In this document: positions 10,679 through 20,232 of the stretch, one piece after another
How positions within the stretch are numbered: position 1 is the first letter of the stretch
Layout of the letters: each line of letters starts with the position of its first letter
DNA from: Sthenelais limicola
Lineage: Eukaryota; Annelida; Polychaeta; Phyllodocida; Sigalionidae
Reading direction: 5' to 3'
DNA length: 64,000 nt
Assembly: GCA_942159475.1 (NCBI GenBank)
Contig: OW804094.1
Span: forward strand, 14,204,132-14,268,131
The notes under the pieces: generated by a model
The model's database searches: none
Told to the model about the DNA's origin: nothing
The model's input: only the letters and a program-made list of their open reading frames with translations
Position numbers and translations under genes: made by a program

Positions 10679-12526
10679 ATGATAAAAACGTAAAGAAAAA
10701 GGGTTAACTAAAGTACAATAGGTAAAACCAAAGTCTATCTACTTGATTCAGTTAGACATTGGCTTCACACGATCCCCATTGTCTATGTGGGGAGTGGCAA
10801 AAGTTCTTAAGTTTCAGAAATAATAAAATCTTAGTACAGAATAAATAATTTAAAGTTCCTAGAAATCATTTCTAGATCATTAGCATGGACGCTTAAATGA
10901 GTCGAACGACGAATTAGGTAACCAATTACAAGAGAAATCAAGATGAAAAGAAAAGAAAAAATATATCAGGGAGCAACTCCTACCTCCGTCTATCCATCTT
11001 GAATCTCCAGACCTTGAGTGATCGTGGTCTAGTCAGAGAAACCTTAGGGTAGTACCCATTACATTAACCCCTCCAGGGTGGATTGGTGCGGTACTAGGCC
11101 TGGCCACGTCCAGATTAAGTGTCAGGGGGGTTTCAATACAGCCCCCAACCCCTCATTGCTGGCTCAGTAGGTGACCCAGGCCCATTCCATCAAGGGAACA
11201 CTAGGGCTTGTGGGATGCACGAGAGGTTTGCAGCATGAGCGATGCCACGCCCCCCTGAGGGAAGGACCAAGCAACGCCCACGCCATGCGCATTCCTCTGC
11301 ACTGAGGCTCATCCCACTCTAGCAACGGTACCTACGACTGTCCAAATCCTACCTTTAGTCCCTTCAGGGCGAGATTTCTCCTTTCAAATCATCCACAGTT
11401 AACACAAGCCTCAAGGGAGGAATGGACAAGAATTCTTTGAATAAATTTACATGTCCTCTCCCCTAAAATCTTCGCTTCATTGGCTCACAAACGTTCTTAC
11501 ATGGTGATGACTAAGAAAAAAGTCCAGAGAAAATGGCCTAAAGTCATCACATTCTGTACTAGAACTAATACAGATCAAAAATATCAACTTTAAAAATATA
11601 AATAATTTCAAAGTTTTTCAAAAGTTCAAGAAAAACGCTCAAAATCGCACAAAAAATTTACTCCAAAACCCTTGCAATTGTCATAAAAATAGTCCGAAAT
11701 TCACCAAGGAACAGAAACACTCATCATACTACAAAACAGAAGGGATTTAAGCACGATATCTCCCCCAAATGACACCTCAGGCAAGCCAGATTATTCATTT
11801 GAGATTCAGCAACAAAAGCAAATTTTTCTTCCAAGTTGCCAAGGGTTGGCAAACATCTGCAGCAAAATTAGCAGAAAATGATGCCAAGCGACCAAACTGC
11901 AAAAGGTTTGCAGTATTTGGCAACCAAAGGGTTTCTAGAAAATAAATAAAAAAAAAAAAAAAAAAAAAAATAAAAAATAGTCCCAAATCGCTCTGAAACA
12001 GAGCGTTTTCTTCCGAAGTGGGAAATAAAAATAAAAATTAAATGATCGGGGTTGCTGTTTCTCTAGGCAGATCCTAAAGCATCACATTATTGCTAGACGT
12101 GGTGATACACGGTGTCCAGCAAGGGAGAGTATCATGCCCATACTCCCGACTGGGCGATAAATTAACGTTGAGCAGCCGGCTATTTATAGGTCTAGAGTTG
12201 AAAGCGCGGACGTCGGAGTGAACAGGTGTACGCGCTCAACACGCTAGCGCCTATGGGCGGGTGACAAGAGGTGTCCAGATTGACACTTTCCAGCTGGAAA
12301 TATATCCACATAGGGAATGCTACTGCACACCGCATTGTTGCTTCCCCGACGACGCTCGTCGGGACCTGCTCGCTCCCGTGCCGTGAAAAACGCCACTCTA
12401 TCAGTCGGCCGCTCTCCCGATGAAACAAAAGCTGCCTAGGCTTGCTTCTACCGATGGGCCATTCCCCAATAAGCCCTGATGTCCACACGCCCAGACAATG
12501 GCTAGGATAAAAACAAATAAATGAAC
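10679..12526 (-). promoter_or_regulatory. Long pol-env spacer with a TATA-like promoter candidate
   Basis: No coding frame is convincing. On the minus strand a GC-rich block holds TATAAATA (+ 12181-12188), followed by GC-rich sequence and then an A/T homopolymer near 11946-11971. Errantiviruses normally express env by splicing and have almost no spacer, so 1.85 kb is unusual. It may be an internal promoter, a remnant of an LTR from another insertion, or unrelated inserted DNA. Confidence 0.35.
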
Positions 12527-14491
12527 TTATCTCCCCAACAATTTCTTGAGGAAATCCCGAGTATATTTCTTATTTACCAGTTTAAGGAATTGAACATGCA
12601 CAGGCCGACTCAATATCTTGCCGCTGCTCAAGTTCTTCAGCTTTGCAGTGAATTTTGATGGCCTTCTCACCACCAAATAAGGTCCAGAGTACTGGCTCTG
12701 TATCTTAGCACTCAAACCTTTCTTGAAGAAATGAACTTTGGCATACACCACACAACCAGGTTCAATATTGTCCAAATGAATCTTTCTGTCATACCTTTGT
12801 TTCATATTAACATTAGATCTTTCAATGTTTCTTTCTACAAGCTGTGTCAATTTTTCCCTGTTCTCATCCGCGTCCAACAGATGTTCCAGAATTGGTTTGA
12901 TCGTATCTTTCACATCTATCAGACATGCCTGAGAAGGAATTTGACATTCACGCCCATACACCAGTGTATAAGGGGCTATTCCAGCACTGAAACTATCTGT
13001 GGCATTTAGGGCCATAACAATTCCTGGGACATATAGATCCCAGTTCTCCGCATTTGCCAAGCAGAAGGTACGCAGCCTCTCTCCCATCGATTTATTTTGT
13101 CTTTCAATGAGCCCATTTGAAGATGGCTTCCAGGGAGAGGAGAAAATCTGTTCTATTCCAAACTTTTTACAGAATAAGGTGAAATCCTTCCCTGTAAATG
13201 TCGTCCCGTTGTCGCTATAAATCTTACTTGGACAACCCACAGAACAGATCACTTTCTCAAAGAATTCATTCCTAAAACTTGCACTACTGATCGAATCAGT
13301 GGCCCAAGCAAATAAGAACTTTGTGGACATATCTATACAGGTTTGAATATAGCAATTTCCTGATTTGGTCTTAGTAATGGTACCTATTGAGTCAACCATA
13401 AAACATGAGAAGGGGCGTGGGGTGGGATCCCTAATCTCCATGGGCAGGCGGATAGTCCTATTCATCTTCTTTGAACTTAGGCATTCGTGGCAAATTGAAA
13501 CATATTTCTCCACATCTGCTACCATAGTTGGCCAGAAAAACCTGCTGGAGATCAAGTGAAGCATCTTAGTGATCCCCACATGTGCACCGACTACCCCATT
13601 ATGGATCCTTTCTAGGAATTTATTAATCAGATCCTTGGGTATCACAATCTGGTACACCTGTGGTATCAGTCTATACCTCAGCTTCCCAGGAATTCGACAC
13701 AGGAGGCCATTTCTCATAAAGAACTGTTCCTGGGACAGCAATATCCGCCTCGCTTCCTCATTTTCCTGGGGGAGCATTCCAGACTTAATATAGTTGATCA
13801 TTGATCTACAGGCAGGATCAGACATCTGTCCTGAAATCAGATCCTTCACTCCCACAGCTTCACCTCCTGTTAATTCCTCAGAAAATAAATCACCTGACAG
13901 ACGGGGGGTGGCTGATGCTATAGCCTTTCTTCTGTCGGCATTCTTACTGATCTTAGACCTAGAAAAATGTGGCAATTTACTGCTAACCCTAGCCTGTTTA
14001 TTCTTTATAGCCTTTTGCTTCCTCTTCCTCTCCTGATCCCTTGATCTTTGGAGGGCCTTTTCCTTAGATCTGTCCGTATCCTGGCGTGTGGAGGATCTAG
14101 TTTCAATAGCCATGATGGCTTTCTCCCCACTCACTACAGGAATTCTAGGAGCTTCTTCCTCACATTCTTGGTCGATGACTGTGAGGTCCTCCTTCAAGGA
14201 AATTATAGGAAGTGGCCTAAACATTCTTACAGGATAATTTTGTACCACATCTTCCGGTCTGAAATATTTAATGGCATGTACCTCAGAAAAAGCCACAGAT
14301 TTACCATGACCCCTGCCCTGAGGCACGTGGCTCTCCTTCCCCTCAAGGCTGTAATCTCGCCTGCTGAGAATATCAGCAACCGTGTTTAGGGAGCCCTTCA
14401 GATATAGGATAGTGTATTCAAAATTACTGAAAAAATCGAGCCATCTAGCCATTCTACCAGTAAGATTTTTCTTGCTATTTAGAGCAAGCAA
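12527..14491 (-). CDS. pol: Ty3/Gypsy pol, 3' part: end of RNase H and integrase
   Basis: A 654-codon frame continuing pol. It begins inside the RNase H domain (LALNSKKNLTGRMARW), followed by a basic linker. The integrase has a zinc-binding H-H-C-C region (HNGVVGAHVG ... CHECLS) and the DDE core, with Asp near residue 364 (FMVDSIG), Asp near 425 (YSDNGTTF) and Glu near 461 (GLIERQN). The last spacing is the classic 35 residues. The C-terminal part ends in a GPY/F-like segment (YSGPYLVVRR). It is separated from the upstream half by a one-base reading-frame change near 14515-14530. All integrase catalytic residues are present. Confidence 0.9.
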   Translation of the reverse strand: MLALNSKKNLTGRMARWLDFFSNFEYTILYLKGSLNTVADILSRRDYSLEGKESHVPQGRGHGKSVAFSEVHAIKYFRPEDVVQNYPVRMFRPLPIISLKEDLTVIDQECEEEAPRIPVVSGEKAIMAIETRSSTRQDTDRSKEKALQRSRDQERKRKQKAIKNKQARVSSKLPHFSRSKISKNADRRKAIASATPRLSGDLFSEELTGGEAVGVKDLISGQMSDPACRSMINYIKSGMLPQENEEARRILLSQEQFFMRNGLLCRIPGKLRYRLIPQVYQIVIPKDLINKFLERIHNGVVGAHVGITKMLHLISSRFFWPTMVADVEKYVSICHECLSSKKMNRTIRLPMEIRDPTPRPFSCFMVDSIGTITKTKSGNCYIQTCIDMSTKFLFAWATDSISSASFRNEFFEKVICSVGCPSKIYSDNGTTFTGKDFTLFCKKFGIEQIFSSPWKPSSNGLIERQNKSMGERLRTFCLANAENWDLYVPGIVMALNATDSFSAGIAPYTLVYGRECQIPSQACLIDVKDTIKPILEHLLDADENREKLTQLVERNIERSNVNMKQRYDRKIHLDNIEPGCVVYAKVHFFKKGLSAKIQSQYSGPYLVVRRPSKFTAKLKNLSSGKILSRPVHVQFLKLVNKKYTRDFLKKLLGR

Positions 14492-16608
14492 TGCTTGGTG
14501 ATCTGTGTATATGGAGAAGGGCCTCCCCAGATATAATGTTTGAACTTTTCCATAGCAAACTTCAAACCAGCCAGTTCCCTGTCAGAACAGCTATAGTTTC
14601 TCTCACATTTTGTGAGGGCCCTTCCCGCGAATTCTATGGGTCTAAGAAACCCATTTTCATCCTTTTGATTTAAAGAACAGCCAAGGGAAAAATTACTTGC
14701 ATCACTTGTGATAAAAAATTCCTTAGAATAATCTGGATGTGGTAGCAAGGCATTTTTACAAATGGACCTCTTGACGAGCTCAAAACTTCTCTCACTTTCA
14801 GGGTCCCATTTGAACTCCCTCTTTTTGCTGGTAATACGGTACAGAGGTATCATAAGTTCACTAAAATTTGGAATGAAATTTCTATAGTAATTACACAGGC
14901 CACAGAAAGCTTTCACATCTTTGGCTTTCCTAGGTCTGGGGAAACTCCTGATAGCATCCACCTTGCAATGCTCAGGTTGGAGACCTCGCCTGTTAATCAC
15001 ATAGCCTAAAAATGAAACCGATTCAAGACCAAAGAAACATTTCTCCTTCTTCAACCTAATGCCAGCTTTAACAAGAGTAGAAAACAAATTATCTATACTC
15101 AGGAGGTGCTCCTCCCAGCTATCTGATGCCAAAATTATGTCATCAATATAGCAACTAACATTAGGGATCCCTTCCAAGATCCGAGTCATCATAGCGTTGA
15201 AGCTTTTAGGGCTTGTCTTCAAACCCATAGGCATACTCCTATACTGGAATATACCGTCACACGTGGAAAAAGCTGTTATATGGCGATCCTCTTTTCTCAA
15301 CTTACATTGATAAAAGCCATTATAACAATCAACCTTGGTAAAATACTTTCCACGCATTTCTCCAACTCTAGATATTACTTCATCAGCTCTTGGAAAGGGT
15401 ATAGCCTGAGGTAAAACTTCCGTGTTGACAAAACGAAAGTCCACGACAAGCCTATGTTTGACGTTTCCCGACCTCCTCGAACCTGGTTTCTCTACTAAAA
15501 AACATGGGCTAGAAAACAAACCTCTACCATCTGTTTTTTCAATAATACCAGAATCTAGCTGTTCCTTCACTAGCTTTCTCAAAATCGTCGTCATTTGTGG
15601 GTTCAACCTATATGGCATTTTATTAACAGGTCTAAAATTTTCTTTCAGATCAATTCGATGTTCATAATTCTCCGCGTGTATTATTGGTACCCCTTCCTTG
15701 TGGAAAACCTGATCAAATCTTAGTAAAATATCAAGTAGCTGAGTCTGTTGTTCCCTCGTGAGCTTCTCTGACATTTGATATGAGCCCCCCACCGTCTGTA
15801 TTTTGTCGGCCATGAGTGGCTCATATCTCCTATCACCCACAGCTGTCGACGCCTCAGTACTTGTCTGACACGTGCCTAGCTCGTTTATCACACTGTGGGG
15901 GCTTGCTCGAAGCAAAGGGAAGAAATCTTTCTCGTTTCTTACTCTAAAAAGGCCTAAAATATTTCCCTTTCTTACCTTACATTCGGTTTCTGACAGATTA
16001 GCAATGACAACCGGAATGGAATTGTTTTCATTAGCTCTTACCAGGCACCTTTTAGCAATAAAGGGAACAGGTCTACTCCTGTTCAAATTTTCTGTTATTC
16101 CTACCTTCCCCTTGAGATTTTGCAAGCCAGAAATACGAATAGAAAAAACATTCTCAGCTCTCGGTTTCAACACAATGTCTCTGTCTGTTCTTAACACAAA
16201 TAGACCTTGGTTTGGATCACCAAACCTGATGTTTGCCTTGTACCTGTCAAGGAAATCGACACCAATAATCATAGCCCTTCTCAGGCCAGGAACAACATGC
16301 AACCATTCGACATAAGTTTCACCTCCTATTTCGAATACAGCTCTTATAGCCTTTCTGGCTATTTTATAATCACCATTTGCCATGTACAGCTTTAAATACG
16401 TTTCAGCTACAATAAACTTTGGATTATCCTTGATAATAGCATTACTGAACTCTGATCCGACACAAGAGACACTGGCCCCAGTGTCTACAAGGGTAGGAAC
16501 AATATATTTTCCCACCTTAACCTCTACTCTGGCATCTGACAATTTTACCACATTGAAAATTCTTCCCCTTGTTCTAGAAAAGGAAGTTAGTTCCAACATG
16601 GTGTACAT
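14479..16608 (-). CDS. pol: Ty3/Gypsy pol, 5' part: protease, reverse transcriptase, RNase H start
   Basis: A 709-codon frame. The aspartic protease has DTGA at residues ~42-45 and a second hydrophobic IIGVDFL. The RT shows the expected motifs: FRPVNKMPYR, VDFRFVN, FTKVDCYNGFYQ, MPMGLKTSP and the catalytic YIDD near residue 486. RNase H starts with TSDASNFSLG and GRALTKCERNYS. The frame ends in a premature stop at 14479, within RNase H, because of a single-base shift in a G/A-rich run near 14523. The open frame extends upstream of 16608 without stops into the end of gag, in the -1 frame, so pol is expected to be made as a Gag-Pol fusion. It is therefore a broken copy, otherwise little decayed. 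Confidence 0.9.
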   Translation of the reverse strand: MYTMLELTSFSRTRGRIFNVVKLSDARVEVKVGKYIVPTLVDTGASVSCVGSEFSNAIIKDNPKFIVAETYLKLYMANGDYKIARKAIRAVFEIGGETYVEWLHVVPGLRRAMIIGVDFLDRYKANIRFGDPNQGLFVLRTDRDIVLKPRAENVFSIRISGLQNLKGKVGITENLNRSRPVPFIAKRCLVRANENNSIPVVIANLSETECKVRKGNILGLFRVRNEKDFFPLLRASPHSVINELGTCQTSTEASTAVGDRRYEPLMADKIQTVGGSYQMSEKLTREQQTQLLDILLRFDQVFHKEGVPIIHAENYEHRIDLKENFRPVNKMPYRLNPQMTTILRKLVKEQLDSGIIEKTDGRGLFSSPCFLVEKPGSRRSGNVKHRLVVDFRFVNTEVLPQAIPFPRADEVISRVGEMRGKYFTKVDCYNGFYQCKLRKEDRHITAFSTCDGIFQYRSMPMGLKTSPKSFNAMMTRILEGIPNVSCYIDDIILASDSWEEHLLSIDNLFSTLVKAGIRLKKEKCFFGLESVSFLGYVINRRGLQPEHCKVDAIRSFPRPRKAKDVKAFCGLCNYYRNFIPNFSELMIPLYRITSKKREFKWDPESERSFELVKRSICKNALLPHPDYSKEFFITSDASNFSLGCSLNQKDENGFLRPIEFAGRALTKCERNYSCSDRELAGLKFAMEKFKHYIWGGPSPYTQITKHCLL

Positions 16609-16664
16609 GATTTTATTTTTATTGCTGGGATTCGAATAATCTGAGGAATTTGTCTCACTTACCC

Positions 16665-19004
16665 CTAGTTCTGCTCTGGGTAGTAATGGTACAGTTGCTC
16701 TTGTGGAACTTCTGGACAGGTCAGGAAGGCTTCCTGACCTTCTCCCCCGTTTTTTGAATCGATTTGTTCACCATTGTTCACTATTTCTCCTGAGACTTCA
16801 TTTACATGAAAGGCCTGTCCTCTACCGTTCTCCTGGCTCTGGCTCCTGGGTTGACTCCTGTCTTTGGAGCCAAATCTCACGTTATTTTGTGGCCATGGAG
16901 AATTGTTCCAGCCTCTCCTGTCCTGGCTGCCACTTCTATTTGGGGGAAATCCTCTCTTTTCCTGGCTTTGCGACCTTGGCTGGCCAGAAAAATTATTGTT
17001 ATATTGTTGATAGTTTGATGAAGGAGCATAATATGGTTGTTGGCTGGGAGGCTGGAAATTTCCTCTCTCTCTGCTCCTACCCCTATAGTTTTGCTGATTT
17101 TGGTAGGGATAAGGATTGTTATTGGGACGGTAGTTGGGGTTGTAGTTGTAGTTGGGGTTGTAGCTGTGGTTGGGGTTGTGGCTGTAGTTAGGGTTGTAGT
17201 TAGGGTTTGAGTTCTGATGGTAATTAGGGTTAGGGTTAAATTGCCTATCCCTGCTCCTCCCCTGTTGAAACCTATTTCCACTGGCACTTCTCTGATTTCC
17301 GTTCAGATATTTGTCTCTCCTGGACCTATCATCTTGCCTGCCAATGTGTGCTACCTCTGGCACCTTCTCAGCCACTTCTTTTTTCTCTGCTCTTGCCCCA
17401 ATTACTGCTTCGAATTTTGCTGCAGAATCGGTAACAGCTGTTACCGTTTTAGGGTTTTCTGCAGCAACACACACCCTAATATCCTCCCTCAGCTTGCCAA
17501 GGAGGATATTTGCCCTTTCCCTTTCGGGAAGGCCTGATCTAGATAACAATTGGCTCATAATTTTACAAAAAGCCTTAGTATCTTGACCCTCTGACTGGGT
17601 CCTGAAAGGATAATCTTTCATTCTCTCGTCAAGAGTTAGGTCTGCAAATTTGTCTAAAAAGTCCCTTTTGAATGTAGGGTATGGAACTCTAGTTCCATAT
17701 TGTTTGGTAAAACTATTGTAGAAAACTAGTGCTTCGTCCGAAATATAGGGCTTTATTCCCACTACCCACATTTCCTGGGGGAGCCCACTCCTCTCCGCAA
17801 ATTCCTCGAACTCTTCTAGGAAGAATTCGCAACTGTAAAGGACTGTAGGTTCCTTAAAGATTTGGGGGGCTTTTAGAAATTTTTTCATGACATGGTCACT
17901 TGTACCATTATTGAAACTACCCTTATTCCTCCTCTCAGTTTGACTATCCATGAAACTTTTCATGAAGTCAAAGGTATCCACACGCATTTGTTTCATTTCC
18001 TGGAGCATCGCCAGCATTGGATCTTGCTGAGAGACAAAAGGTTTAACCTCTTGTGGGGAAGTTTGGTAATTTTGCCGAAAAGTAAAAGGCTTCACCTCTT
18101 GAGGAGAATTTAGAAAATTTTGCCTATTTTGGGGGTCGTTGAATACATTTAGAGGAGAGTAAGCACCCTGTTGGAACTGCTGGCCATTTGGAACAGAATT
18201 TAGCATATTTACGTTTTGTTGCTGAGCCAATTGTTGGTGTGTGGGAGACAAGGGTGAACTTTGTGACTGGTTTACTGTATAAGGTTGGTAGTTAGGCTGA
18301 ATGTTTACCAGAGGCACCGATGCAGGATCGAAACCAGGGTTAGATTGAGCAAATACCTGACTTTGGTGGTTCGTTCTAGGCTGATTTGGGTTAGGCACCC
18401 TCAGAGGAGAAATTCCCAAAGGTTGAAGAATGGGGACTTGTTGAATCACAGGCTTCTGCACAGGGAATCGCTGTTGAGGAGCTCCTCCAGGGTGGAAGAA
18501 CGAGCCCATCTCGCTCATCCTGCTGCCGGCACGTTTGGGCGCAACAGGCGGGCCCACCGACCTCTCTCGTGTTGCCGGCGGTCTCCCCTCAGCGGCTTGG
18601 CCGGTACCGAATAAGCTTCGGTTCACCTCCGGCCGACCCAAGATCCTGTCGACGTCGCCCTCCTCGAGATAGTTTCTAGGTCTATAAACACCATCGTCAC
18701 AGTAGCCTTTTGGAGGCGATATCCCAGTCACTGGAGTTGGAGGTAGAGGATATTCCTCTTCCTCCTGGTTATACATGTTAATACTTAAATGTCCACCCTT
18801 CCTGGGGGTATTTATGACCGATTTGAAATCTGGTTCTGAATCGTCAGAATCAAAAAGATCTGACGAAAAATCCGAGTCTTCTCTTACTCTACCAAACACC
18901 TCTGCTTGCCTGGTTTCCTGACTCTCACGTGTCCTCGTGTCTATGAAAGATGTAAAATAGTCAACTCCCTCCTTGAGCCTTTGTAGTTTTGATTTCTTCT
19001 CCAT
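16665..19004 (-). CDS. gag: Ty3/Gypsy gag polyprotein
   Basis: An uninterrupted 779-codon frame from an ATG. The N-terminal ~330 residues are Pro/Gln-rich and likely disordered. A helical capsid-like region follows (about residues 370-550, including WVVGIKPYISDEALVFYNSF and FKRDFLDKFADLT, as in metavirus Gag). After a charged region comes an Asn-Pro-Tyr repeat tract (about 15 NPNY/NPNH-type units, + ~17110-17240) and Arg/Ser/Gln-rich sequence. No CCHC zinc knuckle is visible, so RNA binding probably relies on the basic RGRSRER-type segments. The last ~90 bases overlap the pol frame. Confidence 0.85.
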   Translation of the reverse strand: MEKKSKLQRLKEGVDYFTSFIDTRTRESQETRQAEVFGRVREDSDFSSDLFDSDDSEPDFKSVINTPRKGGHLSINMYNQEEEEYPLPPTPVTGISPPKGYCDDGVYRPRNYLEEGDVDRILGRPEVNRSLFGTGQAAEGRPPATRERSVGPPVAPKRAGSRMSEMGSFFHPGGAPQQRFPVQKPVIQQVPILQPLGISPLRVPNPNQPRTNHQSQVFAQSNPGFDPASVPLVNIQPNYQPYTVNQSQSSPLSPTHQQLAQQQNVNMLNSVPNGQQFQQGAYSPLNVFNDPQNRQNFLNSPQEVKPFTFRQNYQTSPQEVKPFVSQQDPMLAMLQEMKQMRVDTFDFMKSFMDSQTERRNKGSFNNGTSDHVMKKFLKAPQIFKEPTVLYSCEFFLEEFEEFAERSGLPQEMWVVGIKPYISDEALVFYNSFTKQYGTRVPYPTFKRDFLDKFADLTLDERMKDYPFRTQSEGQDTKAFCKIMSQLLSRSGLPERERANILLGKLREDIRVCVAAENPKTVTAVTDSAAKFEAVIGARAEKKEVAEKVPEVAHIGRQDDRSRRDKYLNGNQRSASGNRFQQGRSRDRQFNPNPNYHQNSNPNYNPNYSHNPNHSYNPNYNYNPNYRPNNNPYPYQNQQNYRGRSRERGNFQPPSQQPYYAPSSNYQQYNNNFSGQPRSQSQEKRGFPPNRSGSQDRRGWNNSPWPQNNVRFGSKDRSQPRSQSQENGRGQAFHVNEVSGEIVNNGEQIDSKNGGEGQEAFLTCPEVPQEQLYHYYPEQN
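16749..16755 (-). promoter_or_regulatory. -1 ribosomal frameshift slippery site in the gag-pol overlap
   Basis: On the coding strand the heptamer is A AAA AAC in the gag frame (Ser-Lys-Asn codons), followed at once by GGGGGA. The -1 frame is open from here through the gag stop and into pol. This is a canonical X XXY YYZ slippery sequence. I did not establish a downstream pseudoknot. Confidence 0.8.
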
Positions 19005-19080
19005 AAATAATCCAAAAACGAAAACATATGTAGTTCTATAGAGTTGGTTGATGTTAAAGCACTGTAGAAAAAAAAATTTT

Positions 19081-19097
19081 GCTCGAATTCGCCACCA
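19081..19097 (-). other. Candidate tRNA primer-binding site
   Basis: On the minus strand a TGG-initiated 17-base sequence (TGGTGGCGAATTCGAGC) lies about 80 bases upstream of the gag start. TGG complements the CCA end of a tRNA, as expected just inside a 5' LTR. The tRNA is not identified. Confidence 0.4.
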
Positions 19098-19397
19098 GTA
19101 TTATAAAGTCGAGATCGTGGATACTTCTATAATCTAATGTGAATAGGAGATAAGGAGAAAGGACGACCAGACACATACAGATTCCGTTACCAACTGATTG
19201 TATATTTTATTAGACAACAACCCTCACAGGAGCAGCTCACGTGCTACTCCTGGAGGTGGGAGGGGCTCTATCCATGATAGGCCCAAGGCAATATGACTGG
19301 CAGGTGTGAGTCATGGAGGGAGGGGCTAGGATGATCTTGGCTGTATAGCATTTATGTATCTTGTAGCTTATAGTGTTACGCGGCGATCTTATAGGCT
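19098..19397 (-). repeat. Candidate 5' LTR (pair not found)
   Basis: The segment adjoining the primer-site candidate has LTR-like content in minus orientation, including an AATAAAATA polyadenylation-type signal (+ ~19203-19211) preceded by a GC-rich block. Boundaries are estimates. No second copy was recognised at the other end of the element, so the call rests on position and composition. Confidence 0.35.
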
Positions 19398-19547
19398 TTA
19401 TGATATTGGTGATGATTCATGACTAGGGGGATATCGATAGCTAGATGTTAAATAGCGTTGTGGATTGAAGGCAGTTTGAAGAAATTGTTTAATAAGTTGA
19501 CATATAATAATGAAATAAATAATATAAATCGAAATAATATCAATTAC

Positions 19548-20232
19548 CTTAGTTAAATCAATAATTTCTTGTTCCATTTTCTTTTCTACTAACAATGAGA
19601 AGTGGTTGGGTATGTATGATTCGCATGTGTTGAATGAAGTTCTTGACCACATCAAATTGACTTGTTGTCTTGCACCCCTCCGTACCTTCCTCCCTTTGAC
19701 CAATCGGCACAGAGAATTTGTCGAATAAAAATCACTGCATGCAGATGGGCAATAAGAAGCAATAGCTACGTTTAATGCTGCACTTGCACAAAATATAGCC
19801 GACATATCACTCCATTCATATAATCGCGTCACCGATTTCAATTGGCGGCGAAATGAATCAGTGACAATTCGGTCATCCTCGATAAGATCGACGAAGCCGG
19901 TTGAATTTGTGTCATAGAATTTCCTATGGAGAACCATTTCGATTGCACATCTTAGTTGTATCTCGATGTGCGCTTCCTCATTTCCATACAACCCCATACT
20001 TATCGCCCTGTACATACAATTGCCATCTCCAACAATTTTAATGGCATTGTATGTTGCCAAATAATTAGGATTATACTTCTTCATAATCATCTCTGCCACA
20101 ACGTCCTTCTCTCCTTCAATATCTCTCACTCGATTTTGCATCTTCACATCGTACATTTTGAGTTGCAATTCTTCCGACTTTGCAGCATTTTCTAATCCTT
20201 CCATTTCCATCTTTTCTACACTTTTCTCCAAT
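19548..20232 (-). CDS. OTU-like cysteine protease exon (vertnin-like family)
   Basis: An internal exon bounded by a 3' splice site (TTATATTTACAG before 20232) and a 5' splice site (AAG|GTAATT after 19548). It encodes 228 residues. An N-terminal Glu/Lys/Met helix is followed by an OTU-type core: the GDGNC-Y-RA motif gives the catalytic Asp and Cys, then SMGLYG, and near the end NHFSLLVEKK supplies the His. OTU enzymes cleave ubiquitin isopeptide bonds. Related domains also occur in vertnin-like proteins and as accessory domains in transposons. The flanking exons are not identified. The retroelement lies directly downstream on the same strand, apparently within the following intron. Confidence 0.7.
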
